Positions 43,838-55,427 of a stretch of DNA of 64,000 nucleotides are shown in pieces. The stretch is from Schizophyllum amplum (lineage: Eukaryota > Basidiomycota > Agaricomycetes > Agaricales > Schizophyllaceae): contig VDMD01000003.1 in NCBI GenBank assembly GCA_007026445.1, forward strand, positions 2,046,001-2,110,000, given 5' to 3'. The notes beneath the pieces were generated by a model. The model was not told where the DNA came from, did no database searches, and saw only the letters and a list, made by a program, of their open reading frames with translations. The stretch's first letter is position 1. Each line of letters begins with the position of its first letter. Made by a program: the position numbers and the translations under genes.

Positions 43838-46800
43838 ATGTCTCATCCTGCTTCTCCGTCGTCTAGCCGCCCTCGATGGGTGCAGGGATTGCTCCACCCG
43901 CGCAGCTCCGGCGTCTTCAGTCGCTCTAGAAGCCCGTCTCGAGAGCGATCCACGACGCTCTTATTCTCGTCGATCTCGCTACCTCTATCAAACACACCGG
44001 TTTCTCAGCCTGCGGATTTGACTACATCAACAACGACGGTGGCCGACTCTCGGTCGACCCTTCCGTCTCAAGAACAGTCCGCAGCGCCATCACCCTCATT
44101 GCTCTCTCTATCGCTCTCATCCCCTTCGGTGATCGCGCCTGCTTCGTCGGCTGAATCGTCAACGACATCAGCTGTCGATTCTCAATCAACCCTCCCGGCG
44201 ATCCTTCTCCCTGTACCGCCGCCAAGGCCAGTGCCTGCGGACCCGATTACCGCGCTGTGGGAGCACGCGATCGAGCGATACCGGAACGAGACGGGCATTG
44301 ATCTGCTCGCCCAAGACGGCGTGTGCTTCGAGTCGGAGAGCGCAATCCTGCGCTTTATTAACGAGCAGGAGAAGTCGTTTTCGCAATTTCGCGCTGACGG
44401 GCCGCAGCGCCTCAGAACTGCGCTCGCGCCTGTTGCTGCTGCGTGTGGCCCCCTCTGCGCAATGGCCGGGGAAGGTGTTGGTCTGGTGAGCTAGACCTGA
44501 CTCGGCGAGCGCTGTAGCAACGTCGCTAATGCACGTCTTCAGGTTTTCGCACCTTCGAAGCTGCTTTTCACTGCTATCGGCGAACTCGTCAAGGTGCGTC
44601 AAGCGCGCGTGTCCTGGAAGACGTTGCTGACATTCGTATAGGCAACGGTAAAGGTCAGCGAAGAGCTGGACTCCATTGTAGATGCCTTCCATATTATTGA
44701 GCATCATCTACGCATCCTGAAACCCGTCGCCGCGCGGGATGTCCTGCATGACGATGCTATCAGGGAGGCGTCGGTCAAGTTGCTCGCCCAGATCTTGGTC
44801 GTATTCGGCGTGATCCAGAAGGTGCAGAACAACGGGCGGCTTGGTGTGTGCTGTCAGCGCGCGTTGTTGCATGTTACCTGATGGGTCTATCTAGTTATTT
44901 GGCTGAAGAAATTGAACGGGTCAAATCAGGTTTCCACTGCGCTGGATGAGCTAGGACGCCTCGCGACAAATCAGCACCAGACAATTTCGGCGGTCACGCT
45001 CTTCACGGTGAAGGAGACGATGGCGATCCTGACCGATGGAAAAGCCGGTACGTCGCCTCACCTGTGCATCTTGTCGTTTGCTAACCATATATCTACCGTT
45101 CTAGCGGATAAGCATAAACACGAGGTGACGCAGACGTCTCTTGCCTGCATCGCAAAGACAGCGCAAGGAATTCACGGTATATATACCTATTAGCCGTCTG
45201 TCGGCCGATGCTGATGTGTACAACAGATACAATTCGACGAAGCGAAGCCGCGACGCAGGGCCAGATCATCGCCAACCGCGGGATTCTGGAGAACATACAA
45301 AGGGCGCTTTTGCAGCAGATCAACGAGATGAGCATGGATAGAAGTGAGTTGTGTGATTACCGCTCGCCGATTTCGCGCTGACTTGAAATCGAATTTGCAG
45401 AAGATACAGATATGGAAAAGATCTACGAATGGCTTGAGTACCCAGACTCGTCTGTCAAGATGAATACTCTACTCGAGGAACGCGCTGCATCGACGGGATC
45501 GTGGTTTCTTGACGGTGAGGAGTACTCGGCCTTCAAGCTGGGAAAGACGAAGAGTATTTGGTTGCACGGCAAAGGTATGACAATGGCTTGTCCTTGCAAG
45601 ATGTCCGCTGACAGTCATTTGACTAGCTGGCTCTGGGAAGAGCACGATGATGTGATGTTTTTTGTTCACTTTGCGACTCTCTTCACTCATTGTTTCTCTC
45701 CAGTGCAGCCGCTATCAAAGATATCGAGGCAAATCTTGCATCCTCTTCTGCGGCGGGCCTTACGGTCACTCACCTGTTTGACACGACGAATGGCCGCAAG
45801 AATCGAACTCTGCGTGACCTTGTCTCGTCGCTGCTCTGCCAACTTGCACTGAAGAGGGAAGAGTGTGCCACCGAGCTTCTCAAGCTTCGTCAGGCCAGCT
45901 CAATGGGACGCTCGCAGCTATCGCTCGAGGTGATGCAGCGCCAGCTCGACAGCTTGATTCAGACCATGCCCATGCGAGTCTTCATTGTCGTGGATGCGCT
46001 TGACGAGGCGGACGATGACAACATTATCCCATTCCTTGAACACCTTCGCGCGCATGCTAATGTCTCGCTCCTCTTCTCAAGCCGTCATGAGGTACTGTTC
46101 CGCGCGCAACTGGAGAAGATCTCCGACTCCCAGATACCCATGGAGGAGATCCTCGTGGCTGAGGACATAACGACCGCTCTCGAGCAGCTCCTTTGCTCGG
46201 GTGGCGCGCTGGACACCAAGACGGACCAAAATACGAAGGACCGTATCAGAGAGGTGATACGAGCGACTGCAGATGGAAAGTGAGTACTCCGTGTTTGACA
46301 TCGAATTTATGTTGACGAATCACAGTTTCCGCTGGGCCGCGCTACAGCTCCGGGAGCTTGGCGCTGTCGCTGGAATTCCTCGGAAGGTGCTACAACGCCT
46401 TGAGACCATTCCCAAAACGCTCGCCGAGGATTACGAACGGCGCTTGCAGTCGATTGACTCGGCTGATCGCGAAGACGTGCTGTGCCTCCTCACCTGGTCT
46501 CTCTTTTCCTACCTTCCCCTCTCAACGGTCGACTTCGCGCAGCTTCTGTCCTTCGACTACTCCGAGGGCATGCCAGTCTTCAATGCTTCTATGCAGCCCT
46601 CATCTGTGCTTGATGTCCTGTCCTTGGTTGGCTCAACATTCCTCTGCGAACGTGATGGTCATGTTCGCATCTCGCATGCCTCTGTTAAGGACTATCTGCT
46701 CACCCTTCCCTTGGAGTCACCGTTCCACATCGATAGTCATGGAGCCTATAGCCTCATGGCGCGGATGGGATTGGCGTATTTGCGCTCTTCAACACCAACA

Positions 46801-47817
46801 GATCCCGGGCCCGAATATCCGAACCATCTGTCTTGGACGTGGGTCGTATACGTCTCGCAGGCGGGTGCTAGCCAGTACTTGACGCTCGAGCAGGACATTA
46901 TTTCTGCGCTTGACAGCTGCCGCACACCAGATCTGCTAGCGGCGGCTCTACACACTGCAACCGACATTGGTCACGTCTCGATCCTTCGTCTGCTAGCCAA
47001 CCAGGGTGTAGACATCAGAGGCTCTCTCCAGCGCTACGGCGACGATATCTATGTGTCACCTCTTCACCGCGCAGCGCTTGCGGGACACGTTGGTGTTGCA
47101 GGCGTACTCATAGACCACGGCGCCGATGTAGATGCCGTGAATGATGGATATACACCTTTGCATGACGCAGTGGACCAAGGCCACCTCGAGCTCGTCCGTT
47201 TGCTTATCGAACGGCATGCCGACGTTCGTGCTCGCGATAATGACGGCTACGAATCACTACACTTCGCCGCCCGAGCAGGTTATGTAGATCTCGTCCATCT
47301 GCTGCTCGACAACGGGGCATTCGTCGATGCCCGTACCCTCCATGGCTCTACCCCGCTTACCCTCGCAGCGGAAAAAAACATCGATAATCCTAATCTTCTA
47401 TCTCTGCTCATTGCCCAAGGGGCGGACATCCACGCGCACGATAACGACGGCGACGACGTACTCCGGTGTGCGGTAGCAGGTGGCCAAGAGAACCACACTA
47501 GACTGCTTCTCAAATCAGGTGCAGTTGTGCGCGCCCGTGATGCGAAAGGCAAAACACCGTTCGACATAATCGGCAAATCTAGTGCTATCGTCGACCCAGC
47601 TAGGGATGAACGCATCCGACAGATGCTCCTGCGAGCCGGTGTCTCGGAGAGCGACACGGGAGACACGGCCATGATGGCCGATGCTCAGGCCGAGGTGGCA
47701 GCGTACGAGGGAGCTGGGTCTGCAACGGCACCCGAAGAAGCCGAAGCGATGGCGGATGCTAGAGTTGAGGTCGTGGCAGGTCGAGGAGGGTGGACCGATG
47801 ACGAACAAAGGAGGTGA
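43838..47817 (+). CDS. NLR-like STAND protein: Goodbye-type N-terminus, NACHT, ankyrin repeats
   Basis: Ten exons: 43838-44485, 44543-44593, 44642-44843, 44895-45047, 45105-45176, 45227-45343, 45401-45574, 45627-45651, 45704-46279 and 46326-47817. The sum is 3,510 nt, 1,169 residues plus stop, with all phases consistent. A Ser/Pro-rich leader (1-135) precedes a helical domain (about 136-290; LWEHAIERYRNETGIDLL, EKSFSQFRADGPQRLR) resembling the fungal STAND N-terminal Goodbye domain. NACHT follows: Walker A IWLHGKAGSGKST at about 468-480 and Walker B FIVVDALDEADDD at about 574-586. A winged-helix/helical arm leads to about six ankyrin repeats (about 910-1105; GYTPLHDAVDQGHLELVRLL, GYESLHFAARAGYVDLVHLL) and an acidic tail. 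Such fungal NLRs act in non-self recognition and regulated cell death. The trigger and output are unknown. An ATG at 43760 is an alternative start. Confidence 0.88.
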
Positions 47818-49119
47818 AGGGATGGCGGAGGGAACGTGTTGAGTGGGCGCGTAAGTCGCGACAATGGAGACAATGATGCAAGGACGCCTCGCAGCGGCAG
47901 GCAGCGCGCGGAACCATGGACTGTGAGCAAAACGATATGGTTCGTCAGTTCACGTCGGTCATGATACTCGTTAAGTGTCTTGTTGCAGGCCAAAACGGCA
48001 ACGTGGCGAATTCGGCGTGAAGACAGGGGTAAAACACTTGGTGAAGGACTAGGAGAGACATCAATGCGTGGACTGGGTGCAACAATGATTATATTGAACT
48101 TTGTGTATGGATACTCGACGAACATGTCACTGTACCCGACACTGGGGAGGATTAACGGAATAGAATGCGTGAACACGTACATGTATAATCAAGCCAAAGA
48201 CCGTAGCTGCGCGCCAAATCTTACCGTCGAGCATGAACGTGAGCGTAGCCCCGCAGACGCGCCCGCCACTCGCCGAGTAATGCGCACTGACCCGACACCC
48301 GAGAGCGGTACGCGAAGCCAGAGGGAGATACACGATGTCCAAAGGCAGAACGCGACACCCGGCGACGATGCATGCAGATCAACCCGCGAGGGCGGCGGTG
48401 TAAAGACCCGACAGTTCGACGGGCAGCTGAGCGCTGAGCGTGCAGAGCGTTATGCATCGACCGCTGGCGTTCCGCGAAGGGCCTGCGTGCGACAAGCCCA
48501 TGACCGCCGAATGCGATCATGATCCGACCGACAGAACGTGGCTAAACCACACGAAGCGTAAGGCGGACGTTCACATGCAGACCGGGCGTAGGCAAACATA
48601 CGAGGCCCGATATTCCTAGTGTCGAAGGAGGATCCTCGAAGTGTCCGCAGGTTGCGAGCCGTGCTTCGCGACGTACTCGTCCACGCCGATGTAGCGCAAG
48701 GTCATCGTGGACGAAGGGTATTGTCGAGATAGCGAAAGGCGGAAATGTGCGGTGAGAGGTCGATAACGGTAGGGCGATGAGTCGAACCTGTCGTCGTGAT
48801 ACTGAAAAGACGCGGTCGGTTCGGGGGGACACGTGAGATATGCGCAGAGAAGGAACACGCCGATGGGGCGAGGGCATGACATGCTGTATACGTCGCATGG
48901 GAGCCTGATTTCGACGTGACGTTGCAAGAGAGCCTGCTGTTGACTGGACAGTAAGGCGCACGCGCCGTCAATCCCAGGCGCGCTTCCGACACGACGACAC
49001 GCGTCATCGACGCGGTAGCGAGACGCGTCGTCAACCTGAGCACGGGTCGCGCCATCAACAAAACGATGCGAGCCGCGCCACCAACACCCACTTGACGCAT
49101 ATATGGGAAGTCATTGGCG
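47818..49119. other. Intergenic downstream of the NLR-like gene
   Basis: About 1.3 kb. No gene, RNA or repeat array recognised; frames on both strands are short and unlike proteins. Confidence 0.45.
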
Positions 49120-50230
49120 CACACGCAATTCGACGGCCGACAGGTTTCCCTAACGAGCCGTGTAGGCCTCCGAATGCGCTGTCGAGCTCCCTGAACGCGC
49201 ATCAAGTTCCCCTTCTCGCCGTCGAGTTCTCCTAACCCGCCGTAGAGTCCGCCACCGATCAAGGTCCCCGAACCCGCCGTCGACCTCCCTCAACCCGCCG
49301 TCGAGTTCCCATAGCCCGCGGCGAACTTCTAGTGACGCGCCGTCGAGTTCCCCTAATCCGTCGTGGAGGTCCCCTAACCCGTCGTGGAGTTCCCCTCATT
49401 CCGCTCCCAACTTCGCGAAGAAGTCCATGGTTCGTGCAACTGCCAATCAGTTCACCATCGCGGAAGACAGGAGCGCTGGGCAGCGACGGGAGCGAGGGCG
49501 ATGGCGATGAAGGCTCCTTGGCGACGGCAAGACCGGTAGCGACGGACTCGGAGAGACCGGTGGCGACGGCGGGAACGGTGACGATCGGAGAAATTGGTGG
49601 AGATTCGAAGACGACTGCGGAATTGGTCGAGAGTGACACCGACTCCGCCGGCTTCGAGACCGGTCCCGCAAACGTCGAGAACGACTTGCCAGCGACGAGA
49701 ACGATACCGCATGCATCGCGAGCGATGCCGCATCGATCGAGCCCGCATCGCTCGAGAATCGAGTTCCCCAGCTGCGACAAAGACTCCACAGCGTCGAAGA
49801 CGGCTCAGCAGAAGTCGAGCCACGTCTTGGGTAACAGCATTCTCCATCGTCGAGAATCGAAGCCGTATGCGTCTAGAGCGCCTCCGCCAGCGTCGCAAGC
49901 CAGCGTTGAGAAGAATCACGCGTCGGTCGAGAACGACTCCGCGTCGGTACAGAGCGGATCCGCATCAGTCGATAATCGACATCCTCTAGTCTCGAGAACG
50001 ACTCCCCAGCAGTTGAAGACGGCTCCGTCAAGCGTCAAGAACGGCTCTCCACGATGAAGACGATACGATCCGTCAACGTTACAACTCGGCATCGCTCGAA
50101 CACGTCTCCGCATCGGTCGAGAACGACTTCGCATGGGCGAGAACGACTTCGCATGGGCGAGAAAGATCCCGCATGGGCGAGAACGATTCCGCTTCGGTAG
50201 AGAGCGGCGCGCGGGACGTTAGGCATCGTC
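49120..50230. repeat. Degenerate CGTCGAGTTCCCC / TCGAGAACGACTC minisatellite tract
   Basis: From about 49120 to 49410 a unit of about 22 bp with CGTCGAGTTCCCCTAACCCG-like sequence recurs with heavy drift. From about 49660 to 50220 related words on the opposite sense (TCGAGAACGACTCCGCATCG) recur every 20-30 bp. Near-identical neighbours such as GAACGACTTCGCATGGGC at about 50121-50160 show recent duplication. The long open frame across the plus strand (49332-50057) is a by-product of stop-poor repeats. Confidence 0.6.
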
Positions 50231-50339
50231 CTCCATGAACTCTGCCTGCAAACGACAGCCTCTCTCGTTCAAGACGGCTCCGCCAACGTCGCGCCCGGCG
50301 TCATGCAGGGAAGGCATTCGCCGAAACATGGACCTTCGT

Positions 50340-50600
50340 CGAGAGCAACGTGCATCGTCGAGGTAGAGCCCCGGGCTGCATGCCTGTCATCCTAGGGCTG
50401 CGCGCCGCGTTGTCCCAGAGTTGCACGCCGCGTCGTCCCGGGGCTGCATGTCATGCCGTCCCAGATTTGCATGCCGCGGCGTGCCAGGGCTACACGCCGC
50501 GTCGTTCCGTAGTCGCATGCCGCATCGTCCCAGGGCAGCATGCCGCGTCATCCCCGGGCTACACGCCGCGTCGCCCATCGGTTGCACGCGTCTGTGGGTG
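50340..50600. repeat. Degenerate GCATGCCGCGTCGTCCCAGG repeat
   Basis: Roughly eight units of about 30 bp with words such as TGCACGCCGCGTCGTCC and GCATGCCGCATCGTCCCAGG. All frames stay open because the unit is stop-poor. No gene is supported. Confidence 0.65.
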
Positions 50601-50635
50601 AGGTTGAGGGTGGTAGGGGACGTTCGAGCGGATGT

Positions 50636-50815
50636 AAAGGCGGCAGACGATTGAGGCAGGCGGCGGACGATTGAGGCAGGCGGCGGACGAGGGAGGCAGG
50701 CGGCGAACGAGGAAGGCAGACGGCGGATGAGGGAGGCGAGCGGCGGGCGAGGGAGGCGAGCGGCGGGCGAGGGAGGCGGGAGGACGAGGGAGGCGAGGGA
50801 GGCGGCGGACATGAA
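50636..50815. repeat. GAGGGAGGCGAGCGGCGGGC purine-rich repeat
   Basis: About nine units of about 18 bp, from ATTGAGGCAGGCGGCGGACG at the left to GAGGGAGGCGAGCGGCGGGC at the right. Strand composition is strongly G/A-biased. Confidence 0.75.
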
Positions 50816-50984
50816 TGGTCGCAACATTCGTTGGGCAGTGGACAGCTTGATCGGTGACGTGGGCAGCTTGAGGAACGCGTTGCAGGCCGGCTTGATGGAC
50901 GGTTCGTGAGGCGGCTCGACGGGCGCATTGCAGGGGGCTGGATGGACGCGTCGCGGCGCGACTGAACGAATGCCTCGATCGGTG

Positions 50985-51070
50985 AGGGGAGCATCTGAAG
51001 TTGAAGATGAGTCTCGTGCATCGGCAGTAAGATCGAATGCACGCACCAGAATCCAGATCTTGGCGCGCCC
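50985..51070. repeat. Dispersed fragment, partner at 57699-57790
   Basis: GGGAGCATCTGAAG.. and the following 80 bases align to GGAGCATCTGAAGGCG.. at 57709 onward with about 70 percent identity by eye, in the same orientation. On the minus strand the right copy reads HPIDIWFMVCAFILLLEAQN, a hydrophobic stretch that hints at a decayed membrane-protein gene. Confidence 0.5.
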
Positions 51071-52589
51071 TGCCCTCGTTCCTCCGCGCAGCAGCATTCC
51101 GCCTCGCCGTCGCATTCCGATCTCGCAGCGTACGCTGTCGCTGCATCCCTGCGACCTAATGCACGCGTCGCGTCTTCCGGTGAAGTCCGCAGTAACTCAG
51201 CAAAGACGATCGCGGTGCCCTGTCGGGCGAGCATGATGTTTGGCGCCATGGGGTTCGTGATGCGTGGAAGTGTAGGATTGAGCGAGAACATGACATCCAA
51301 GGGGGGGGGAGACGTCGGTTCCAGGTCAACCTTTTCATCGGCGTCGGGGTGAGGGTTCTAAGAGGTGACTGAAGAACAGATGAGAGCTCTGGATGGGAGA
51401 AAGCGGAGACAATCCATACCTCACTGACGAGTACAGGCTCCTGACGTTGACCCTCCTCCTGCGATTCATCTGTTCGAAGGCCTGGACTGGCGTGCATACA
51501 GCCTGCAGGCGGCTTCGCGCGCTGGACGAGGGACCTTATACGGTGCTTGACAACACGTCTTCATCAAGAGCGAATCATTGCAGTACAATGTCTGGTCCTG
51601 CACATATGAGCAAAGACGTTCTCTGAACAGGGTCTGACGCACCTGTAAGTACATCGCGACAATTCAATCTCCAACTTCTGGTCGGTTATCCTGAGGGCCT
51701 GGTGTTTCACGGATGGCGACAGAGAATCAAAGAGCAGAGGGCCCTCGGCAGGTTTTGGCTAAAGGGCGGAGGGAAGATCATTGTGGGAGTCAAGAGTCAA
51801 GAGGAATAGCTCATTGTTCTGCTCAAATGGGAGAACAACAAGCAGTCCTAATGGAGATAGCGATCAGCCGGTCCGTGAATCAATAACGACAAACAAAGAG
51901 GGTCTTTGTCTTTTGCTCTCACATGCTGCGGCGCTGCATCTCTCCTCTGCTAATCAGACTGCGCTGGAATTGAAGCCTGCGAATATCCTCTGACATTATT
52001 GACTGAGCGATGCGCGACAAGTTGTCTGGTGTACGTGGAACAATTTTCTGAATTTCCTACACTTCGAAGCGCACAACAGTTCACTCTATTGAAGCCCCAA
52101 ACGGTGGCCCGTGATACTGCCTGTTGATCTGTGGTGTACGATAGACTCACGCACATAGGGCATACGGAACGATAGCGTAGGCTCGGTGAGTACATACTTT
52201 CTCCGCGTACATCACTCGTTCGACGGCTCCAAGACTCACCTCCTTAACCGCAGATTCCTTCCGTCGGACATGAAAGGGCGACGATGATACGCGTCGACGT
52301 ACACTACGACTTAAACGCCGCGTCTGCGGCAGGCTCGTCCCTGCCGTTGACTCACCACTGGACGTACCTACCTTACGCTCGATCCCATGGACGTTCGTTC
52401 GCTTTTAGCATCTCTGCCAACGTCGCACCCTCAAGCTCACTAACGTTGAACCCCGCCAAGATCGAAATATCCGTTCGCCAACATCGAACTCACCTGCTCC
52501 TCGCCTGTGAAAACGCTTCTCACCTGTCAAGCTGTCTCCTGTCCGGCTCTCGCTTGCGTATTCTGCACCGCCATAGGCTTTGTGCCGTC

Positions 52590-52735
52590 TCCTTCTCCTC
52601 CTCACCGTGTCCTCCTCCTTCGCGCCGTATCCTCATTCTTGCTCGCGCTGTGTCCTCCTTGTCCTGTGTGCCGTGACCTCATCCTCGCTTGTGCCGTATC
52701 CTCATTCTCGCTCAGGCCGAGTCCTGCTCTTTCAT
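52590..52735. repeat. Degenerate GCCGTATCCTCATTCTCGCTC repeat
   Basis: About five units of 22-30 bp, for example CGCCGTATCCTCATTCTTGC, GTGCCGTGACCTCATCCTCG and GTGCCGTATCCTCATTCTCG. Confidence 0.65.
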
Positions 52736-53581
52736 ACCGCTCCCTTCTCATTGTTTGCTTCCTCCTTATTTTTCCTGCCTTGTACTTCCCACCGAGACCG
52801 TCTGAGACGCCGTTTTAACGCAACGGCCGCGGCGGGCGACCGACGGGGCGGTGACGGAGCGACGTGGTGGTGGACGACTAACGGGGTGGCAAGGGAGAGA
52901 TATGGCGGTGAGGGAGCGCCGCGCCATTGGCGGGGAAGCGCCGTAACTAGACCAGCAGCGCGAACTTCGGTCTTTATCTCCCATGCACAGCCGAAGCGCA
53001 CAGTGACTCGAAGGGATGGAGGGCTGACCTTCCAACAGGTCTGTCGCGCTGGATGACGATATGGCCGGCGCAGTAAACTACTTCCTTTGGTCCGTTTTGC
53101 GTCGCTGATCCTCCCGTCGGTCGAACAATAGTTCAGTCGACTTTACGATGCTCGGACCTTGCGAGACCCTCGTCTTGCCTGAACGCCTCTCCCATCATGC
53201 ATGATGTGGATTTTATGGCGAGAATCGGGCTGTCCAACCTTGCGGCGGCGACCGAGCGCGCCACAAACAATATGGTCCCTCGCACGGCTGAGCGGCTCGC
53301 GCCCGTGCGCGTCAGTCCTGGTAAGGTACGACCAGAAGGTCTTGTGTTGACTGGTGATTGTTCACATTCGCCCGGATGAGCCCGCATAACAAGAGACGAC
53401 TCGTGCTGTGACCTCTAGGTACGATGTTGAGCGCCTACCGGTGCCTACTCACTTTATAATCAGCTTCCGGAGAACGGATCCATATCCTGCGCTGGCTTGT
53501 GCGTGAGATGGTGCGGGTCGTGCTAACTGCCAAAGCCTTCCTGACTGCAAAAGACCTCTTGACGGCCCTGCCATGCTGCAG

Positions 53582-53589
53582 TATATAAG
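53582..53589 (+). promoter_or_regulatory. TATA box of copy B
   Basis: TATATAAG, 85 bp before the ATG, inside the block that is shared with the copy A promoter. Confidence 0.65.
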
Positions 53590-53673
53590 TACGTCTGTGA
53601 GCACCTTTGAGTCACGCAGCTCTACTGGATCCAACAGCTCTTCACACCCGCCTACTTCCTTGCTCCTCACGCG

Positions 53674-54661
53674 ATGCCGTCTCCGTCTGAAAGCCAGAAG
53701 ATGTGAGTGATTTAGGCTTTGACGATCGTCTGACGTGCATGCTCACGGACCGTTTTGCTCCGCCAGACGCAAGTACGATCTCAGGTTCATCCTTGACAGC
53801 CCGGTACCGCACAACCAGCCTGTACCGCGAAGCCAGCCAGTCCCGTATCCTCAGCCACAGCCGCGGACCCCGCCGCACTATCTTGGCCAGGGCGACACGG
53901 CATGTGCACCACGGTACGTCGTTGAATAAGTCTTTCACAGACAACACATTCACATCCTCAGAAGCGACCAGGCCACCGCCACGCGCAGCAGTGGGATCGT
54001 AACTTCGGACAGGAAGCTGTATGTGGTCATGATGGCTTCGCGTATCCCGGCTTACCCACATTTTCTTCGTCTCCTAGTGAATACTCGCTATCCAATCCAG
54101 CGCAGCCTTCCGACTGCTCATACAGTATCTTGTGCTTTGACAACCGTCAGCCGTCCATTCCGTCGCCACTCTCTCCTCCATGGTTGTCTGCGGGGCAGCG
54201 CAACCACCACGATATCCACACGGTTTCCAGCTCCGATGGAACCCAGTACATCTACATCGGCCGTAGCACCGGCCCCAAGCGGAACGTCCTTCAACGTATC
54301 GAGGACATGAGCATGAACCTCACAATTAAGTCTTTCGGGCCGTCTGAGGTCGTTTGCGCGGGCTGCAGCCACACATACTCGATCCGCAACGGCTTCATAC
54401 AGGATCCCAATACGTCTTACAGTGATTCTATCTGGACAGGTACTCATCAAGCCACATGCAAAATACTTCAAAGTTGGAGGAACCCGTCCTCCACCTACAG
54501 ACCTGCACCGGCGACGCAGGCGGAGCTTGCGCGTTTACGGATGGCAAGCAGAGACGCCGCTGTGAGTGATTCTTCTATAGTCATGTATGGACATCACGCC
54601 TGACGAGTCTCAGCTAGCGCATCTGAAGGCGGAAGGGCTGATTCAAGTTCAGAGGGGGTAG
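53674..54661 (+). CDS. Small Cys/His family, copy B, about 275 aa
   Basis: Proposed exons: 53674-53702, 53767-53917, 53962-54561 and 54614-54661, summing to 828 nt, 275 residues plus stop. Exon 1 is 29 nt as in copy A, and exon 2 starts RKYDLRFILDSPVP. The linker is much longer and Pro/Gln/Ser-rich. The core is conserved: YIYIGRSTGPKRNVLQRIED, SFGPSEVVCAGC, then WTGTHQATC and LQSWRNPSSTYRPAP. The last exon encodes LAHLKAEGLIQVQRG, matching LAYLVLQDKIKRV of copy A. The middle intron (53918-53960, 43 nt, weak donor GTCGTT) is the least certain part; without it the frame closes at 53929. No known domain, signal peptide or membrane segment was found. Metal binding by the two Cys pairs and His is inferred. 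Confidence 0.6.
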
Positions 54662-55427
54662 GAACGCTGGCGTTGGTCCGTCGATTTGCAGGCCACGTGA
54701 GATTTCGCTCAGAAATGAATTTCCTCTATTTACAACGCTTCCAAGCCGCCAATGTAACCGCCGTGCTCATCCTCAGTCCATGTTTTGCTCTCCCGTCCGC
54801 GCCGCACTCCGAGCTCAGCCGTTACTTACCATCCTTGTCTCTCTACTGCTACGTCGAGATCATCGCTCGACACACTTACCGTACATATCGATATAATACT
54901 ATCAATGTAAGACTCTGCGTTCTCCCGACTTGTGTGTAGCCACAAATCCTTTTTGCGATACGCAGGTTCGTATTGTTGTCCGTTTTCGGAAAACAAACAT
55001 CGTTCGGCGTTCTCCGGATCAGGAGTCAGGACTTTGCGTGAGCGGCAGCTGCCGATCACACACCTTGTCCTATACGTCGCGCCCACCGTTGACTACTTTG
55101 CACCGCTTGCAATATTCCCCGACGCGTCCTGCAACCTTGACCAGCCACCCGTTGCTTACCAAGGCGGTCATGCCCAGAATGTGCTCTGATCGCCGGCTCG
55201 GCGGTCCTTCGCCGGTGATCTTCTGCGTGACTGCATCGACTCGCAGACAACAATATGAAGCCATTGTGGCGCGCTATGACCGGCGACTTGTGCCGGTCAA
55301 TGACATTAACGCTTAAACAACAAAAACGTTGTGCATGACCATGCATGTACGCCGTCAAAAGGTCTTGTTTGTGTAAGGCTGTCTGACTATAAGAACTCGC
55401 TTCTCCGCCGCTGCTTGACAGACCACA
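54662..55427. other. Spacer between copies B and C
   Basis: About 770 bp. No further family copy or other gene is supported. GACTATAAGAAC at about 55386-55397 may be the TATA region of copy C. Confidence 0.45.

Larger units (their letters stand above)
51071..53673. other. Region without a supported gene
   Basis: Contains a run of nine or more G at about 51301-51309, the CTCATTCTCGCTC repeat at about 52590-52735, and short unassigned frames. The end holds the copy B promoter (TATATAAG at 53582-53589). Confidence 0.4.

Noticed and set aside
49330..49400. CCCTAACCCG words that recall a telomere repeat
   Set aside because: They occur only as drifted parts of a longer GC-rich unit, with normal genes on both sides, so this is not a telomere.
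49332..50057. A 241-codon gene
   Set aside because: The frame is made of stop-poor minisatellite units; no intron pattern, conserved motif or sensible composition.
49120..50815. A CRISPR-like array
   Set aside because: Units are directly adjacent or irregular, without unique spacers of constant length, and the host is a eukaryote.
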